A stretch of DNA of 64,000 nucleotides from Bacteroidaceae bacterium (GCA_017548075.1 JAFYNL010000017.1:37277-101276); one strand, 5' to 3'. Shown: positions 51,273 through 61,389, counted from the first letter of the stretch. Numbers and translations are program-made. Notes: generated by a model not told the origin, from the sequence alone.

Positions 51273-52787
51273 ATGGACGAATTAAAGAATCTTCATAATC
51301 CCGAGACGAACGACACCTCATACGACCATGTGCTGAAGTACACGGGCATCTTTGGTGGTGTGCAGGGCTTGAAGATGCTTGTCAGTGTGGTGCGAGAGAA
51401 GCTTACTGCTCTTCTTCTCGGTGGTTGGGGAATAGGACTGATTACGGCTTACAACTCAGTCTATGAGTTCCTCAACAATGCCAGCAATATGGGTATTCCC
51501 TTGAATGCGACGCGAAAGACTGGTGAGCTTTTCGAGAACGGCACAGAGGAAGAGATTAAGCATCAGGTAATGGTGATTCGCACTTGGGTGCTTTGGTCGG
51601 CACTTCTTTCTGTGTTCATCTGCCTCTTCTTCTCGCCTATCATCAGTTATTTCTACTTCAACCACGATTGGCATCGCTGGCCTGTAGTCATGCTTACTTC
51701 GCTTGTGGCTGTGAGCAACATCATCGCTGAAGGCGAGTGTGCCATTCTGAAGGGTTTGCGACAAGTAAGAAAGGTGGCGATTATCGAGACGATTCTGGCC
51801 CTCGGAACATTGCTTTGCACCATTCCGATGTACTACCTGCTGGGCATTCGAGGCGTTATTGTGGGACTCATTGCTTGCGGTTTTCTGTCGGCAATAGTGC
51901 ACTTCTCTTTCTCGCTTCGTTTGGTTTCGTATAAGGTGAAACCCCTTTCGCAAAGGACTTTCTGCGAGGGCTTGCCGCTCATTAAGGTGGGCATTCCTTA
52001 TGTGCTTGCAGGTGTGGCCAATTCCTTCCTGCCGATGGTTATTGTTGCCATCATTCTTGCCAGTCACTCGGAAGCCGAATTGGGCCATTATAGTGCAGGA
52101 TGGAAGCTGATGGTCGGCTATTCAGGTCTCGTTTTCCTAGCTTTGGAGTCGGACTATTTCCCTCGTCTTTCTTCCGTCAACAACGACAAGCAGCGAATGA
52201 ACGACACCATCAATCAGCAAATCGACGTTTGTACGCTCATTCTTACGCCCTTGCTTGTATTGCTGGTTGTGTTCATGCCCTATGCTTTGAACATACTTTA
52301 CAAAGAGGAATTCTTGGTTGTAACGGGCATGGCCACGCTTTCCGTCTTCTATTCCTTCCTGCGTTGTATCGCTTTGCCCATGGGCTATAGCGTCCTTGCG
52401 AAAGGTCATAGCGTTGCATATCTGATTTTGGAGGTCTGCTACGATGTCTTCTTCGGACTGCTCATTTGGTGGTGCTACAACTCTTGGGGACTTGTTGGTG
52501 CAGGAATTGCCTTTTCTGTCGGAGCCCTCTACGATGTCATCGTCTATTTCCTCTACTGCCATTTCCGCTATGGATTTGCTTTCCGCAGAAGCACTTTGCT
52601 GTTCTGTCTCGGCCAGTTCGCCTGCCTTTTGGTAGCCGTAGAATACTGCTATCTGGTCAATCCCTCTATTGAAGAGCGATACATAGCTGGCGGTATTGCC
52701 TTTGCTGCGGCATCTGCCCTGAGCCTCTCCCGACTCATGCATCGCTCGAATTGCATGAAGTGCTTGATGCGAAAGCTCAGGAAATAA
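51273..52787 (+). CDS. Polysaccharide/O-antigen flippase (MOP superfamily)
   Basis: 504 residues with about 12-14 membrane helices and the Wzx-type opening TGIFGGVQGLKMLVSVVREKLTALLLG. The helix pattern YSAGWKLMVGYSGLVFLALESDYFPRLSSV (about 272-300) is characteristic of Bacteroidota O-antigen translocases. It would export lipid-linked oligosaccharide units. It is only distantly similar to the flippase at 10604-12046, so the two probably serve different polymers. The GH92 gene begins 32 bases downstream on the same strand. Confidence 0.86.
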   Translation: MDELKNLHNPETNDTSYDHVLKYTGIFGGVQGLKMLVSVVREKLTALLLGGWGIGLITAYNSVYEFLNNASNMGIPLNATRKTGELFENGTEEEIKHQVMVIRTWVLWSALLSVFICLFFSPIISYFYFNHDWHRWPVVMLTSLVAVSNIIAEGECAILKGLRQVRKVAIIETILALGTLLCTIPMYYLLGIRGVIVGLIACGFLSAIVHFSFSLRLVSYKVKPLSQRTFCEGLPLIKVGIPYVLAGVANSFLPMVIVAIILASHSEAELGHYSAGWKLMVGYSGLVFLALESDYFPRLSSVNNDKQRMNDTINQQIDVCTLILTPLLVLLVVFMPYALNILYKEEFLVVTGMATLSVFYSFLRCIALPMGYSVLAKGHSVAYLILEVCYDVFFGLLIWWCYNSWGLVGAGIAFSVGALYDVIVYFLYCHFRYGFAFRRSTLLFCLGQFACLLVAVEYCYLVNPSIEERYIAGGIAFAAASALSLSRLMHRSNCMKCLMRKLRK

Positions 52788-52819
52788 ATTCCAGAACCAT
52801 ATTAACCACCCTTATATCT

Positions 52820-55141
52820 ATGAAAAGAACTCTGTTCCTCGCAGCCTTTTCGGCTTGTTTTTTTACGTCGATGGCACAGCCCTCATACTCTCTAACCAAG
52901 TATGTAGAGCCCAGAATCGGTACAGCTCATTGTCGCGCTTTCCATTTCGCTCCAGGCTCTATGCCTTTTGGAATGGCGAAACCCGGCCCTTCCACCAACG
53001 GCTCTCTCGGTAATGCCGACGGCTGGCAAGCTACCGGCTACGACTATCGCGACACTTCCATCGAGGGTTTTGTCTGCACCCATGAGTTTCAAGTCGGTGG
53101 CATCTCTGTGATGCCCACCACAGGCCTCTTGCTCACCACTCCCGGACTTCCCGATGGCACAGGTCCTCGAGGCTATCGTTCCGCCTATTCTCATGATGAT
53201 GAGTACGCTACTGCAGGCTACTATCAAGTCATGCTCAACGACTACGACATCAATGCGGAAGTGACTGCTACTCAGCGCGTTGCTTTCCTTCGCTTCACCT
53301 ATCCTGAGACGCAAATGGCGCACCTCATCTTCGATATCGGTCATCAGCAAGGCGAGAGCGGCAAGGTGAAGGATGCGGAGGTCTGGGTGAACGAGGACGG
53401 AACGGCCGAAGGCTGGGTGATTACGCGCCCTGAATACATCAAGAAGTACCAGCCGAATGCCGACCAGCGCATCTATTTCTCTGCCGAAGTCGATACGAAA
53501 CCCGTTTGCGTTGGCGTGTTCAATGGCGATGATGTTCGCGACGACCAGACCTACACTCACGGCATCGGAGCTGGTGCTTATATGAACTTCCATACCAAAG
53601 ACAATCAGCAGATTACGGTCAAGGTTGGCATCAGTTATACTTCCGTCCAGAATGCCCGCATCAACCTCAAGGCAGAGGCCACAGGCGTCAGCTTCGACGA
53701 AGCCAAAAACGCCTCGCAGATGATTTGGCACGAGGCACTCAACCGCATTCAAGTGGAAGGCAAAAACGAGGAAGATTTAAAGAAATTCTATTCGGGTCTC
53801 TATCATGCTCTTCTCGGAAGAGGCGTGATGAGCGACGTGAATGGCGCGTATCCTAAGCACGACGGCACTATCGGGCAGGTTCCTATGGAGGGCGGAAAGC
53901 CGAAGTTCCAGATGTTCAACACCGATGCCATGTGGGGCGGACAATGGAATTTGACGCAGCTCTGGGCGTTGGCCTATCCAGAGCATCTCTCCGAGTTCAT
54001 TTCTTCAACGCTTCAGGAATACAAGGATTGCGGCTGGTTGGCCGACGGACTCGCCAACTCGAAGTATGTCTCCGGAGTGGGTACGAACCAGTTGCCCTTG
54101 ATGATTGATGCGGCCTATCAGTGCGGCATTCGCGACTTCGACCTCGACCTCGCTTATGAAGCCTGCCTGAAGAATGAAATGGACGGCAATCATCGGCCTG
54201 AAGGAGCGGGCAAGGACGATACCGCCGACTTCGTGGAGCTTGGCTATGCACCCCACAAGAACCTTGGCGAAAGGGGCGAAGACTTCTACTTCTCTGGCTC
54301 TCACACCCTCGAATATTCCTTCTCGGCCTATGCCACCGCAATGCTCGCCAAGAGCCTCGGCAAGATGGAGCATTTCGACAAACTGATGTGGATGTCGAAA
54401 GGTTGGGAACGCATCTTCGACGAGAAGACCGGATACATGCATCCACGCTTAAAAAACGGCGATTTCATCGAGAATTTCGACCCCATGCAAGTGTGGCGAG
54501 GCTTCCAGGAAGGCAATGCTGTGCAGTACACTTTCTATGTGCCTCACACCCCCGAAGAACTCATCAAGAAGGTAGGAAAAGACGAGTTCAACAAGCGCCT
54601 GAACGACATCTTCGTTGCCTCGCAGCCGCAAATCTTCTCGGGCGGCAAGGAGATAGATGCTTTCGCAGGCCTTCGCACCTACTACAATCAGGGCAATCAG
54701 CCTTGCCTGCACATCTCTTGGCTCTTCAATCACAGTGGGCGTCCGGACCTCTCGCAGAAGTGGGTTCGAGCCATTTGTGACGAGTTCTACGGCACCGACG
54801 GCATTCACGGCTACGGCTACGGACAGGACGAAGATCAGGGGCAACTGGGAGCCTGGTATGTGATGGCAGCCCTCGGACTCTTTGCAGTCGATGGTCTGAC
54901 CTCGCCCGAACCGAGTTTCTCCATTGGCAGCCCCATCTTCGACAAAGCCACCATCAAGCTTAACTCGCAGTATTACAAGGGGAAAGAGTTCGTCATCACC
55001 ACCAAAGGCAACGGCAAGCAAAACGTTTATGTAAAGCCCTCGAAGCGCATCAACGGCAAGCCGAGCAAGGCCGGCAGCATCAAGTTCAGCGATGTCGTCA
55101 AAGGCGGCTCAATAGAGCTGACAATGGGAAAGAAGCCGTAA
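52820..55141 (+). CDS. Secreted GH92 alpha-mannosidase (second copy)
   Basis: 773 residues from the ATG at 52820, which gives a clean signal peptide (MKRTLFLAAFSACFFTSMAQ). The upstream in-frame ATG overlaps the flippase gene. The family 92 fold has YVEPRIGTAHCRAFHFAPG, the acid region QEGNAVQYTFYVPH (about 570) and the base region GQDEDQGQLGAWYVMAALG (about 675). It differs clearly from the copy at 37151-39436, so the two enzymes probably cut different mannoside links. Its 3' end lies 21 bases from the 3' end of the convergent carbamoyl-phosphate synthase gene. Confidence 0.93.
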   Translation: MKRTLFLAAFSACFFTSMAQPSYSLTKYVEPRIGTAHCRAFHFAPGSMPFGMAKPGPSTNGSLGNADGWQATGYDYRDTSIEGFVCTHEFQVGGISVMPTTGLLLTTPGLPDGTGPRGYRSAYSHDDEYATAGYYQVMLNDYDINAEVTATQRVAFLRFTYPETQMAHLIFDIGHQQGESGKVKDAEVWVNEDGTAEGWVITRPEYIKKYQPNADQRIYFSAEVDTKPVCVGVFNGDDVRDDQTYTHGIGAGAYMNFHTKDNQQITVKVGISYTSVQNARINLKAEATGVSFDEAKNASQMIWHEALNRIQVEGKNEEDLKKFYSGLYHALLGRGVMSDVNGAYPKHDGTIGQVPMEGGKPKFQMFNTDAMWGGQWNLTQLWALAYPEHLSEFISSTLQEYKDCGWLADGLANSKYVSGVGTNQLPLMIDAAYQCGIRDFDLDLAYEACLKNEMDGNHRPEGAGKDDTADFVELGYAPHKNLGERGEDFYFSGSHTLEYSFSAYATAMLAKSLGKMEHFDKLMWMSKGWERIFDEKTGYMHPRLKNGDFIENFDPMQVWRGFQEGNAVQYTFYVPHTPEELIKKVGKDEFNKRLNDIFVASQPQIFSGGKEIDAFAGLRTYYNQGNQPCLHISWLFNHSGRPDLSQKWVRAICDEFYGTDGIHGYGYGQDEDQGQLGAWYVMAALGLFAVDGLTSPEPSFSIGSPIFDKATIKLNSQYYKGKEFVITTKGNGKQNVYVKPSKRINGKPSKAGSIKFSDVVKGGSIELTMGKKP

Positions 55142-55162
55142 AATGCGAGCTTCTTTGGCGAC

Positions 55163-58015
55163 TTAGAGATAGGAGAGATAGAGGTAGTTCGTTTGGGCAG
55201 GGTACTCAGCGGCGAGTGTATCGATTTGATGAACTGTAGGCTCGATGCCGAGCTCCTTACGCCACTTGCGAACAACTAGTCCAGCTTGCTCCATATTCAT
55301 GTCTGCTCCGAGACCAAGGGCGCGGGCTATCTGGAAGTCAGAAAAGCCATTAATCTTTGCCTCTCGCAGCAAGTCGAAGCACTCAGGCTCTTCGAGAAGT
55401 TCAAGTAACTCAGAGTAATCGGCATACTTAGAGTATTCCCTAATATAGCTGTGTTCACTCAATCGTTCGTTGATGTTGACAATGTGTTTGAGCTTTTGCA
55501 GGAACCAGTTGTCTATCTTTGTTAAGTTATGGATTTGCTCTTTCGAGTAGCCCATCATCATGGCCTTTGCTATGATGAAAATGCGCGTATCTGTAGCGTG
55601 TTGCAGGGCCTCGGGAACATTGGTAACGTGCTGAGCCTTGTTATCCACAAAGCCGTGCATTCCCTGACCAATCATGCGTAAGCCTTTCTGCATGGCTTCC
55701 TCGAAGGTGCGACCTATTGCCATCACCTCGCCCACACTCTTCATGCTGGAACCCAGTTCGTGGTTCACGCCATGGAACTTGGAGAGGTCCCAACGCGGAA
55801 TCTTGCAGACGACATAATCGAGAGCAGGTTCGAAGAAAGCGGAAGTGGTCTTGGTGACCGAGTTCTTTAGTTCGAAGAGACCATAGCCGAGACCAAGTTT
55901 TGCAGCGACAAAAGCGAGCGGATAACCCGTAGCCTTGCTGGCCAAAGCTGAAGAACGACTCAGTCTGGCGTTGACCTCAATAACTCTATAATCCTCGGAA
56001 TTGGGATCAAGAGCATATTGCACATTACACTCGCCAACGATGCCAATGTGACGTATTATCTTGATTGCTAAAGCACGAAGTTTATGGTACTCGCTATTGC
56101 TGAGTGTTTGGCTTGGAGCAACCACGATGCTTTCGCCTGTATGGATGCCAAGCGGATCGAAGTTCTCCATGTTGCAGACGGTAATGCAGTTGTCGAAGCG
56201 GTCGCGAACAACCTCGTATTCTATCTCTTTCCAGCCTCTCAACGATTTCTCGACAAGGACTTGCGACGAGAAAGAAAAGGCTTCTTCAGCTTGTGTCAGA
56301 AGTTCCTCATCATTATCGCAAAAGCCTGAGCCAAGTCCGCCAAGAGCATAAGCAGCTCGCAGAATCACAGGGAAGCCCAAATCGTGAGCGGCCTTCTGCA
56401 CTTCTTCTATCGTATTACAAGCCTCGCTCTTGATGGTCTTAACGTCGATTTCATCAAGTTTCTTTACGAAAAGTTCGCGGTCTTCAGTATCGATAATCGC
56501 CTGAATGGGAGTGCCGAGCACCTTTACACCATATTTCTCGAAAACACCTTTCTGGTAGAGTTCAACGCCACAGTTCAGAGCCGTTTGCCCGCCGAAACTG
56601 AGCAGAATGCCATCCGGCCTTTCTTTCTCGATGACGCGCTCAACAAAGTCGGGCGTAACAGGCTGGAAGTAAACCATATCTGCAACATCTTTCGAGGTCT
56701 GAACGGTAGCAATGTTGGGATTGATGAGTACGGTCTTGACGCCCTCTTCTTTTAAAGCTTTCAAAGCTTGAGCACCACTATAGTCGAACTCGCCAGCCTG
56801 ACCTATCTTTAATGCTCCGCTACCCAAAAGCAAAACTTTAGAAGCCTTCTGAACAACATTTCTCTCTTCTTTATATAGAGGAATAGGAGTCTGACCTTCA
56901 AGCGCCTTCACGAACTCATCGAACATCCACTCTGTATCGGTTGGACCTGAGCAAGCTTCTGGATGGAATTGTGCCGAGAACCAAGGGTTTGTCTTGTGAC
57001 GAATGCCTTCATTCGAGCCATCGTTCATGTTCACGAAAAGCGGTTCCCAATCCGAAGGCAAAGTGCTATCGTCCACAGCATAGCCATGATTCTGCGAAGT
57101 AATGAAGCACTTATTTGTCCCCACTTGCCTTACCGGTTGATTGTGGCTGCGATGACCATATTTCAATTTATAAGTCTTGCCTCCAGCCGCTTTTGCAAGC
57201 AACTGATTCCCCAGACAAATTCCCATAAGCGGACGCACCTTTTTATTATTTAGGAAGGTACGGATATGCTCTACAGTCTTGACACATTGCTCAGGGTCGC
57301 CAGGTCCATTCGCCAAGAAAAGTCCGTCAAATTCGAGTTGATTGAAGTCATAGTCCCAAGGCACGCGAATCACCTCTACTCCTCTGCGCAACAAACAGCG
57401 AATGATATTGGCTTTCACGCCACAATCCACAAGCACTACGCGCTTGAGTGAAGAGTGTAGAGTGAAGAGTGAAGAATTTGCTGCCGCTGTAGAATCAGGC
57501 TTATATGTTATCACTTCCTTGCAACTAACCTTCTCTACCCAATTGATAGAGCCATAATCTTCCGAGCAATGTTCAATATTCAATGAAGAATGTTCAATGA
57601 TAATCTTTCCCATCATGACTCCTTGTTCCCTAAGAACCTGAGTCAAGCGACGAGTATTGATGCCTGTAATGCCTGGAATCTTTTCGCGTTTCAGCCACTC
57701 AGCCAACGATTCCTTTGCATTCCAATGACAGTATTCCTCGCTATAATCCGCCACAATGATGGCCTTTGGATGAATCTGGTCGCTTTCCATAAAACGAGGA
57801 AGAGGTTCGCCTCCAGTATCGGGAACCCCATAATTCCCAATCAACGGATAAGTAAAAGTCAGTATTTGTCCTGCATAACTCGGGTCGGTCAAACTTTCCG
57901 GGTAACCCGTCATAGCAGTATTGAACACCACTTCCCCCTCGACTTCTGCTTCATAGCCGAAACTCTTACCACAGAAGACCGTTCCATCACTCAATATCAA
58001 TTGCGCATCTTTCAT
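55163..58015 (-). CDS. Carbamoyl-phosphate synthase: glutaminase subunit fused to the first half of the synthetase subunit
   Basis: 950 residues from the ATG at 58015 (a GTG 12 bases upstream is possible). Residues 1 to about 395 are CarA, with the glutaminase cysteine C267 in GICLGNQLL and the histidine/glutamate in QFHPEAC. From about 395 (KASKVLLLGSGALKIGQAG) to the end is the N-terminal half of CarB: pre-ATP-grasp, first ATP-grasp domain (EVNARLSRSSALASKATGYPLA) and oligomerisation domain. It stops after TLAAEYPAQTNYLYLSYL, where CarB normally continues for about 500 residues. The second ATP-grasp and regulatory domains are missing. CarA has in-frame repeat-derived inserts at about 138-149 and 180-191. 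It follows asnB. Confidence 0.9.
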   Translation of the reverse strand: MKDAQLILSDGTVFCGKSFGYEAEVEGEVVFNTAMTGYPESLTDPSYAGQILTFTYPLIGNYGVPDTGGEPLPRFMESDQIHPKAIIVADYSEEYCHWNAKESLAEWLKREKIPGITGINTRRLTQVLREQGVMMGKIIIEHSSLNIEHCSEDYGSINWVEKVSCKEVITYKPDSTAAANSSLFTLHSSLKRVVLVDCGVKANIIRCLLRRGVEVIRVPWDYDFNQLEFDGLFLANGPGDPEQCVKTVEHIRTFLNNKKVRPLMGICLGNQLLAKAAGGKTYKLKYGHRSHNQPVRQVGTNKCFITSQNHGYAVDDSTLPSDWEPLFVNMNDGSNEGIRHKTNPWFSAQFHPEACSGPTDTEWMFDEFVKALEGQTPIPLYKEERNVVQKASKVLLLGSGALKIGQAGEFDYSGAQALKALKEEGVKTVLINPNIATVQTSKDVADMVYFQPVTPDFVERVIEKERPDGILLSFGGQTALNCGVELYQKGVFEKYGVKVLGTPIQAIIDTEDRELFVKKLDEIDVKTIKSEACNTIEEVQKAAHDLGFPVILRAAYALGGLGSGFCDNDEELLTQAEEAFSFSSQVLVEKSLRGWKEIEYEVVRDRFDNCITVCNMENFDPLGIHTGESIVVAPSQTLSNSEYHKLRALAIKIIRHIGIVGECNVQYALDPNSEDYRVIEVNARLSRSSALASKATGYPLAFVAAKLGLGYGLFELKNSVTKTTSAFFEPALDYVVCKIPRWDLSKFHGVNHELGSSMKSVGEVMAIGRTFEEAMQKGLRMIGQGMHGFVDNKAQHVTNVPEALQHATDTRIFIIAKAMMMGYSKEQIHNLTKIDNWFLQKLKHIVNINERLSEHSYIREYSKYADYSELLELLEEPECFDLLREAKINGFSDFQIARALGLGADMNMEQAGLVVRKWRKELGIEPTVHQIDTLAAEYPAQTNYLYLSYL

Positions 58016-58085
58016 CCTATTTTTCACTCTTCACTTTTAATATGCTTGTTCGTGTACTCCTTTTACGAAACTAATGGGTGTTCCG

Positions 58086-59777
58086 TTAGTACGCCATTTC
58101 ATGTACTCCCTTAACGGCTCGACCGCTTGGGTCGTTCATGTTCTTGAAAGCCGCATCCCATTCAAGAGCGATGGCTGTAGAGCAAGCCACACTGGCCTCG
58201 CTGGGAACACTTAAAGCCGCGGAGTCGCTTGGGAAATGCTCTGCGAAAATGCTGCGGTAGTAGTACTCTTCCTTATTCTTCGGCGGATTGATGGGGAATC
58301 GCTCTGCCGCATGAGCCATTTGTTCGTCGCTGACAGCTTGGGAGGTAATCTCCTTCAAAGTGTCAATCCACGAATAACCCACACCATCGCTGAACTGCTC
58401 TTTCTGCCTCCAAGCCACAGCCTCGGGCAGCATATCGGCAAAGGCTTCGCGCACAATCCTCTTCTCAATTGTCTGGCCTGGACACATCTTTGCTTCGGGA
58501 TTTGTCCGCATTGCCACATCGAGGAATTCTTTGTCGAGGAACGGCACACGACCTTCAACGCCCCAAGCCGAAAGGCTCTTGTTGGCACGAAGACAATCGT
58601 AGAGATAAAGTTTGCCGAGCTTGCGGACCGTCTCTTCGTGGAAAGCCTTTGCGTTGGGAGCTTTGTGGAAGTAGAGATAACCGCCAAAAATTTCGTCAGC
58701 ACCTTCGCCACTGAGCACCATCTTGATGCCCATCGACTTGATGACGCGAGCCAAAAGATACATTGGCGTAGAGGCTCGAACGGTTGTCACATCGTAGGTC
58801 TCGATGAAATAAATCACATCTCGAATGGCGTCAAGTCCTTCCTGAATCGTATAGTTGATTTCGTGATGAACGGTTCCGATGTGCTCAGCCACGAGTCGCG
58901 CTTTCTCTAAATCTGGAGCGCCTTTCAGTCCTACTGCAAAAGAGTGGAGTCGCGGCCAATAGGCACGAGTCTGCGAGTTGTCCTCGATTCTGTGCTCACT
59001 GAACTTCTCCGCAATGGCAGAAACGACACTCGAATCCAAACCGCCAGAAAGAAGTACTCCATAAGGCACATCGCTCATCAATTGTCGTTTTACTGCCGCC
59101 GTCAAAGAAGTGCGAATATCCTCAACCGATGCAGGATTATCCTTCACAGCATCGTACTCGAACCAATCTCGCTGATAATAGCGTTTTAATGGTAACTTAT
59201 ATTCTTCACTCTTCACTCTTAACTCTTCACTCCAAAGATAATGTCCTGGCAGGAAAGGCTCATACCTTTCGCACTGCCCTTCGAGCGCCTTCAGTTCCGA
59301 AGCCACATAGACCTTCCCATCGTTATCATAACCAATATAAAGAGGTATCACGCCAATTGGGTCGCGAGCAATCAGGAACGCATCCTTCTCCTCATCATAA
59401 AGGACAAAGGCGAAAATGCCCGAAATATCCTCCAAGAAATCGACGCCCTTGTCGCGATAAAGTGCCAGAATCACTTCGCAATCGCTTCCTGTCTGAAAAT
59501 CGTATTTCCCAGCATATTGGCGACGTATTTCCTGATGATTATAGATTTCGCCATTCACAGCCAAAACCTGTTTGCGGTCTGGCGAGAAAAGCGGCTGCCC
59601 ACCACTTTCGGGGTCAACGATACTGAGACGTTCGTGAGCAAGAATAGCCGAGCCTCCGCAATATATTCCGCTCCAATCGAGACCACGATGACGAATCTTA
59701 TGACTCATCTGCAAAGCCTTTTGTCGCAGTTCTGGAGTCTGCTGCTTTATCTTTAGAATTGAAACTATTCCACACAT
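58086..59777 (-). CDS. asnB: Asparagine synthase (glutamine-hydrolysing)
   Basis: 563 residues. C2 (MCGIVSI) is the glutaminase nucleophile, with NGEIYNH and GSDCEVIL in the N-terminal domain. The synthetase domain has the pyrophosphate loop SGGLDSS (244-250) and LSGEGADEIFGGYLYF. It makes asparagine from aspartate, ATP and glutamine. Residues about 182-194 (WSEELRVKSEEYK) are an extra loop encoded by a TTCACTCTTCACTC-type interspersed repeat; the flanking sequence (LPGHY, then LPLKRYY) is standard. It lies 13 bases after pyrG and 70 bases before the car fusion gene. Confidence 0.94.
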   Translation of the reverse strand: MCGIVSILKIKQQTPELRQKALQMSHKIRHRGLDWSGIYCGGSAILAHERLSIVDPESGGQPLFSPDRKQVLAVNGEIYNHQEIRRQYAGKYDFQTGSDCEVILALYRDKGVDFLEDISGIFAFVLYDEEKDAFLIARDPIGVIPLYIGYDNDGKVYVASELKALEGQCERYEPFLPGHYLWSEELRVKSEEYKLPLKRYYQRDWFEYDAVKDNPASVEDIRTSLTAAVKRQLMSDVPYGVLLSGGLDSSVVSAIAEKFSEHRIEDNSQTRAYWPRLHSFAVGLKGAPDLEKARLVAEHIGTVHHEINYTIQEGLDAIRDVIYFIETYDVTTVRASTPMYLLARVIKSMGIKMVLSGEGADEIFGGYLYFHKAPNAKAFHEETVRKLGKLYLYDCLRANKSLSAWGVEGRVPFLDKEFLDVAMRTNPEAKMCPGQTIEKRIVREAFADMLPEAVAWRQKEQFSDGVGYSWIDTLKEITSQAVSDEQMAHAAERFPINPPKNKEEYYYRSIFAEHFPSDSAALSVPSEASVACSTAIALEWDAAFKNMNDPSGRAVKGVHEMAY

Positions 59778-59790
59778 AATATGCTGATTT

Positions 59791-61389
59791 TTAGTTTATA
59801 CAAGCCTTAATGAAACTCATGAAGAGAGGATGCGGATTTAGTACCGTCGAACTGTATTCTGGATGAAACTGTGTTCCTATGTACCACTTCTTCTCTGGAA
59901 TCTCTACTATCTCTACCAGATTTGCCTTCGGATTGATACCCACGCACTTCATGCCAGCCTTTTCGTATTCCTCTTTATATTGGTTATTGAATTCGTAGCG
60001 ATGCCTGTGGCGTTCGCTGATAAGTTCCTTTTCGCTATATGCCTCATAAACGCGACTCCCTTCGCGCAACTCACATTCGTAGGCTCCCAGTCGCATTGTA
60101 CCACCCATTTGGGTGATGCTCTTTTGCTCCTCCATGATGTCGATAACGTTGTGAGGTGTATCTGGATTCATTTCTGCACTATTGGCATCCTTGTAACCCA
60201 GTACATTGCGGGCAAACTCTATGACCATCATCTGCATGCCCAGACAAATACCGAAAGTTGGAATATCGTGGGTTCGAGTGTATTCTGCAGCGATGATTTT
60301 GCCTTCGATGCCACGCTGACCGAAGCCCGGACAAACCACAATTCCCTGCAGGCCCTCAAGCTTCTCGGCCACATTCTCCTTGGTAATCTCCTCGCTGTTC
60401 ACAAAGTGCAATTTTGCTTTCACATCATTATAGATGCTAGCCAGATTCAGACTCTCGCGGATGCTTTTGTAGGCATCTTGGAGGTCGTACTTGCCAACCA
60501 AACCGATATGTACCTCATGAGTTGCATTGCGCTGTTTTTCAAGGAAATCGCGCCAAGCCTTCATGGCGGGTGTCTCGCCTACGGGAATGCCAATCTTGCG
60601 CATGATGGCTGCATCCAATCCTTGATGTTGCATGTTAACGGGCACCTCGTAGATGCTGGGCATATCTTCGCTCTGAACCACGCATTCAAGGTCCACATTA
60701 CAGAAAGAAGCCACCTTCATACGCATGCTATCGTCGAGGTGGCGTTCGGTACGAAGTACCAAAATGTCGGGCTGGATGCCCATTCCTTGCAATTCCTTAA
60801 CACTATGTTGCGTGGGTTTGGTTTTCAGTTCGTCCGCCGCCTTCAAATAAGGAACATAGGTCAGGTGTACGCAGACAGCGCTCCTGCCCAACTGCCATCT
60901 TAGCTGTCGGATAGCTTCCATAAAAGGTGCACTCTCTATGTCGCCAATTGTGCCTCCCACCTCGGTTATGACGAAGTCCCAGTCCTCGCCCTGCTCGTCT
61001 TCGCGGAGCATCCTCCTTTTAATCTCGTCCGTGATATGAGGCACAACCTGAATGGTCTTGCCCAGATAGTCGCCATGACGCTCTCGATCTATTACCGTTT
61101 TATATATGCGTCCCGTAGTGATGCTATTGTTGCGAGTGGTATGAATTCCCGTAAAGCGTTCGTAGTGTCCGAGGTCGAGGTCCGTCTCGAAACCGTCTTC
61201 TGTCACATAGCATTCGCCATGTTCGTAGGGATTGAGCGTGCCTGGATCGATGTTGATATAGGGGTCGAACTTCTGAATCGTGACCTTGTAGCCGCGAGCC
61301 TGGAGCAACTTGCCTATGCTGGCAGAAATGATTCCCTTGCCAAGAGAAGAGACTACGCCGCCTGTAACAAAGATATAGTTGGTCTTCAT
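59791..61389 (-). CDS. pyrG: CTP synthase
   Basis: 532 residues from the ATG at 61389 (MKTNYIFVTGGVVSSLGKG). Another ATG at 61401 overlaps the purF stop (TAATG) and could serve by re-initiation. The synthetase domain keeps the GVVSSLGKGI P-loop and EVGGTIGDIES. The glutaminase domain has its cysteine in FGICLGMQM and the histidine/glutamate in QFHPEYSS. It converts UTP to CTP using glutamine nitrogen. All regions look normal. It lies between purF and asnB in the amidotransferase cluster. Confidence 0.96.
   Translation of the reverse strand: MKTNYIFVTGGVVSSLGKGIISASIGKLLQARGYKVTIQKFDPYINIDPGTLNPYEHGECYVTEDGFETDLDLGHYERFTGIHTTRNNSITTGRIYKTVIDRERHGDYLGKTIQVVPHITDEIKRRMLREDEQGEDWDFVITEVGGTIGDIESAPFMEAIRQLRWQLGRSAVCVHLTYVPYLKAADELKTKPTQHSVKELQGMGIQPDILVLRTERHLDDSMRMKVASFCNVDLECVVQSEDMPSIYEVPVNMQHQGLDAAIMRKIGIPVGETPAMKAWRDFLEKQRNATHEVHIGLVGKYDLQDAYKSIRESLNLASIYNDVKAKLHFVNSEEITKENVAEKLEGLQGIVVCPGFGQRGIEGKIIAAEYTRTHDIPTFGICLGMQMMVIEFARNVLGYKDANSAEMNPDTPHNVIDIMEEQKSITQMGGTMRLGAYECELREGSRVYEAYSEKELISERHRHRYEFNNQYKEEYEKAGMKCVGINPKANLVEIVEIPEKKWYIGTQFHPEYSSTVLNPHPLFMSFIKACIN

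Noticed and set aside
55142-55162. Frameshifted continuation of carB downstream of the car fusion
   Set aside because: Only 21 bases separate it from the convergent GH92 stop, and no CarB second-half motif is present in any frame.
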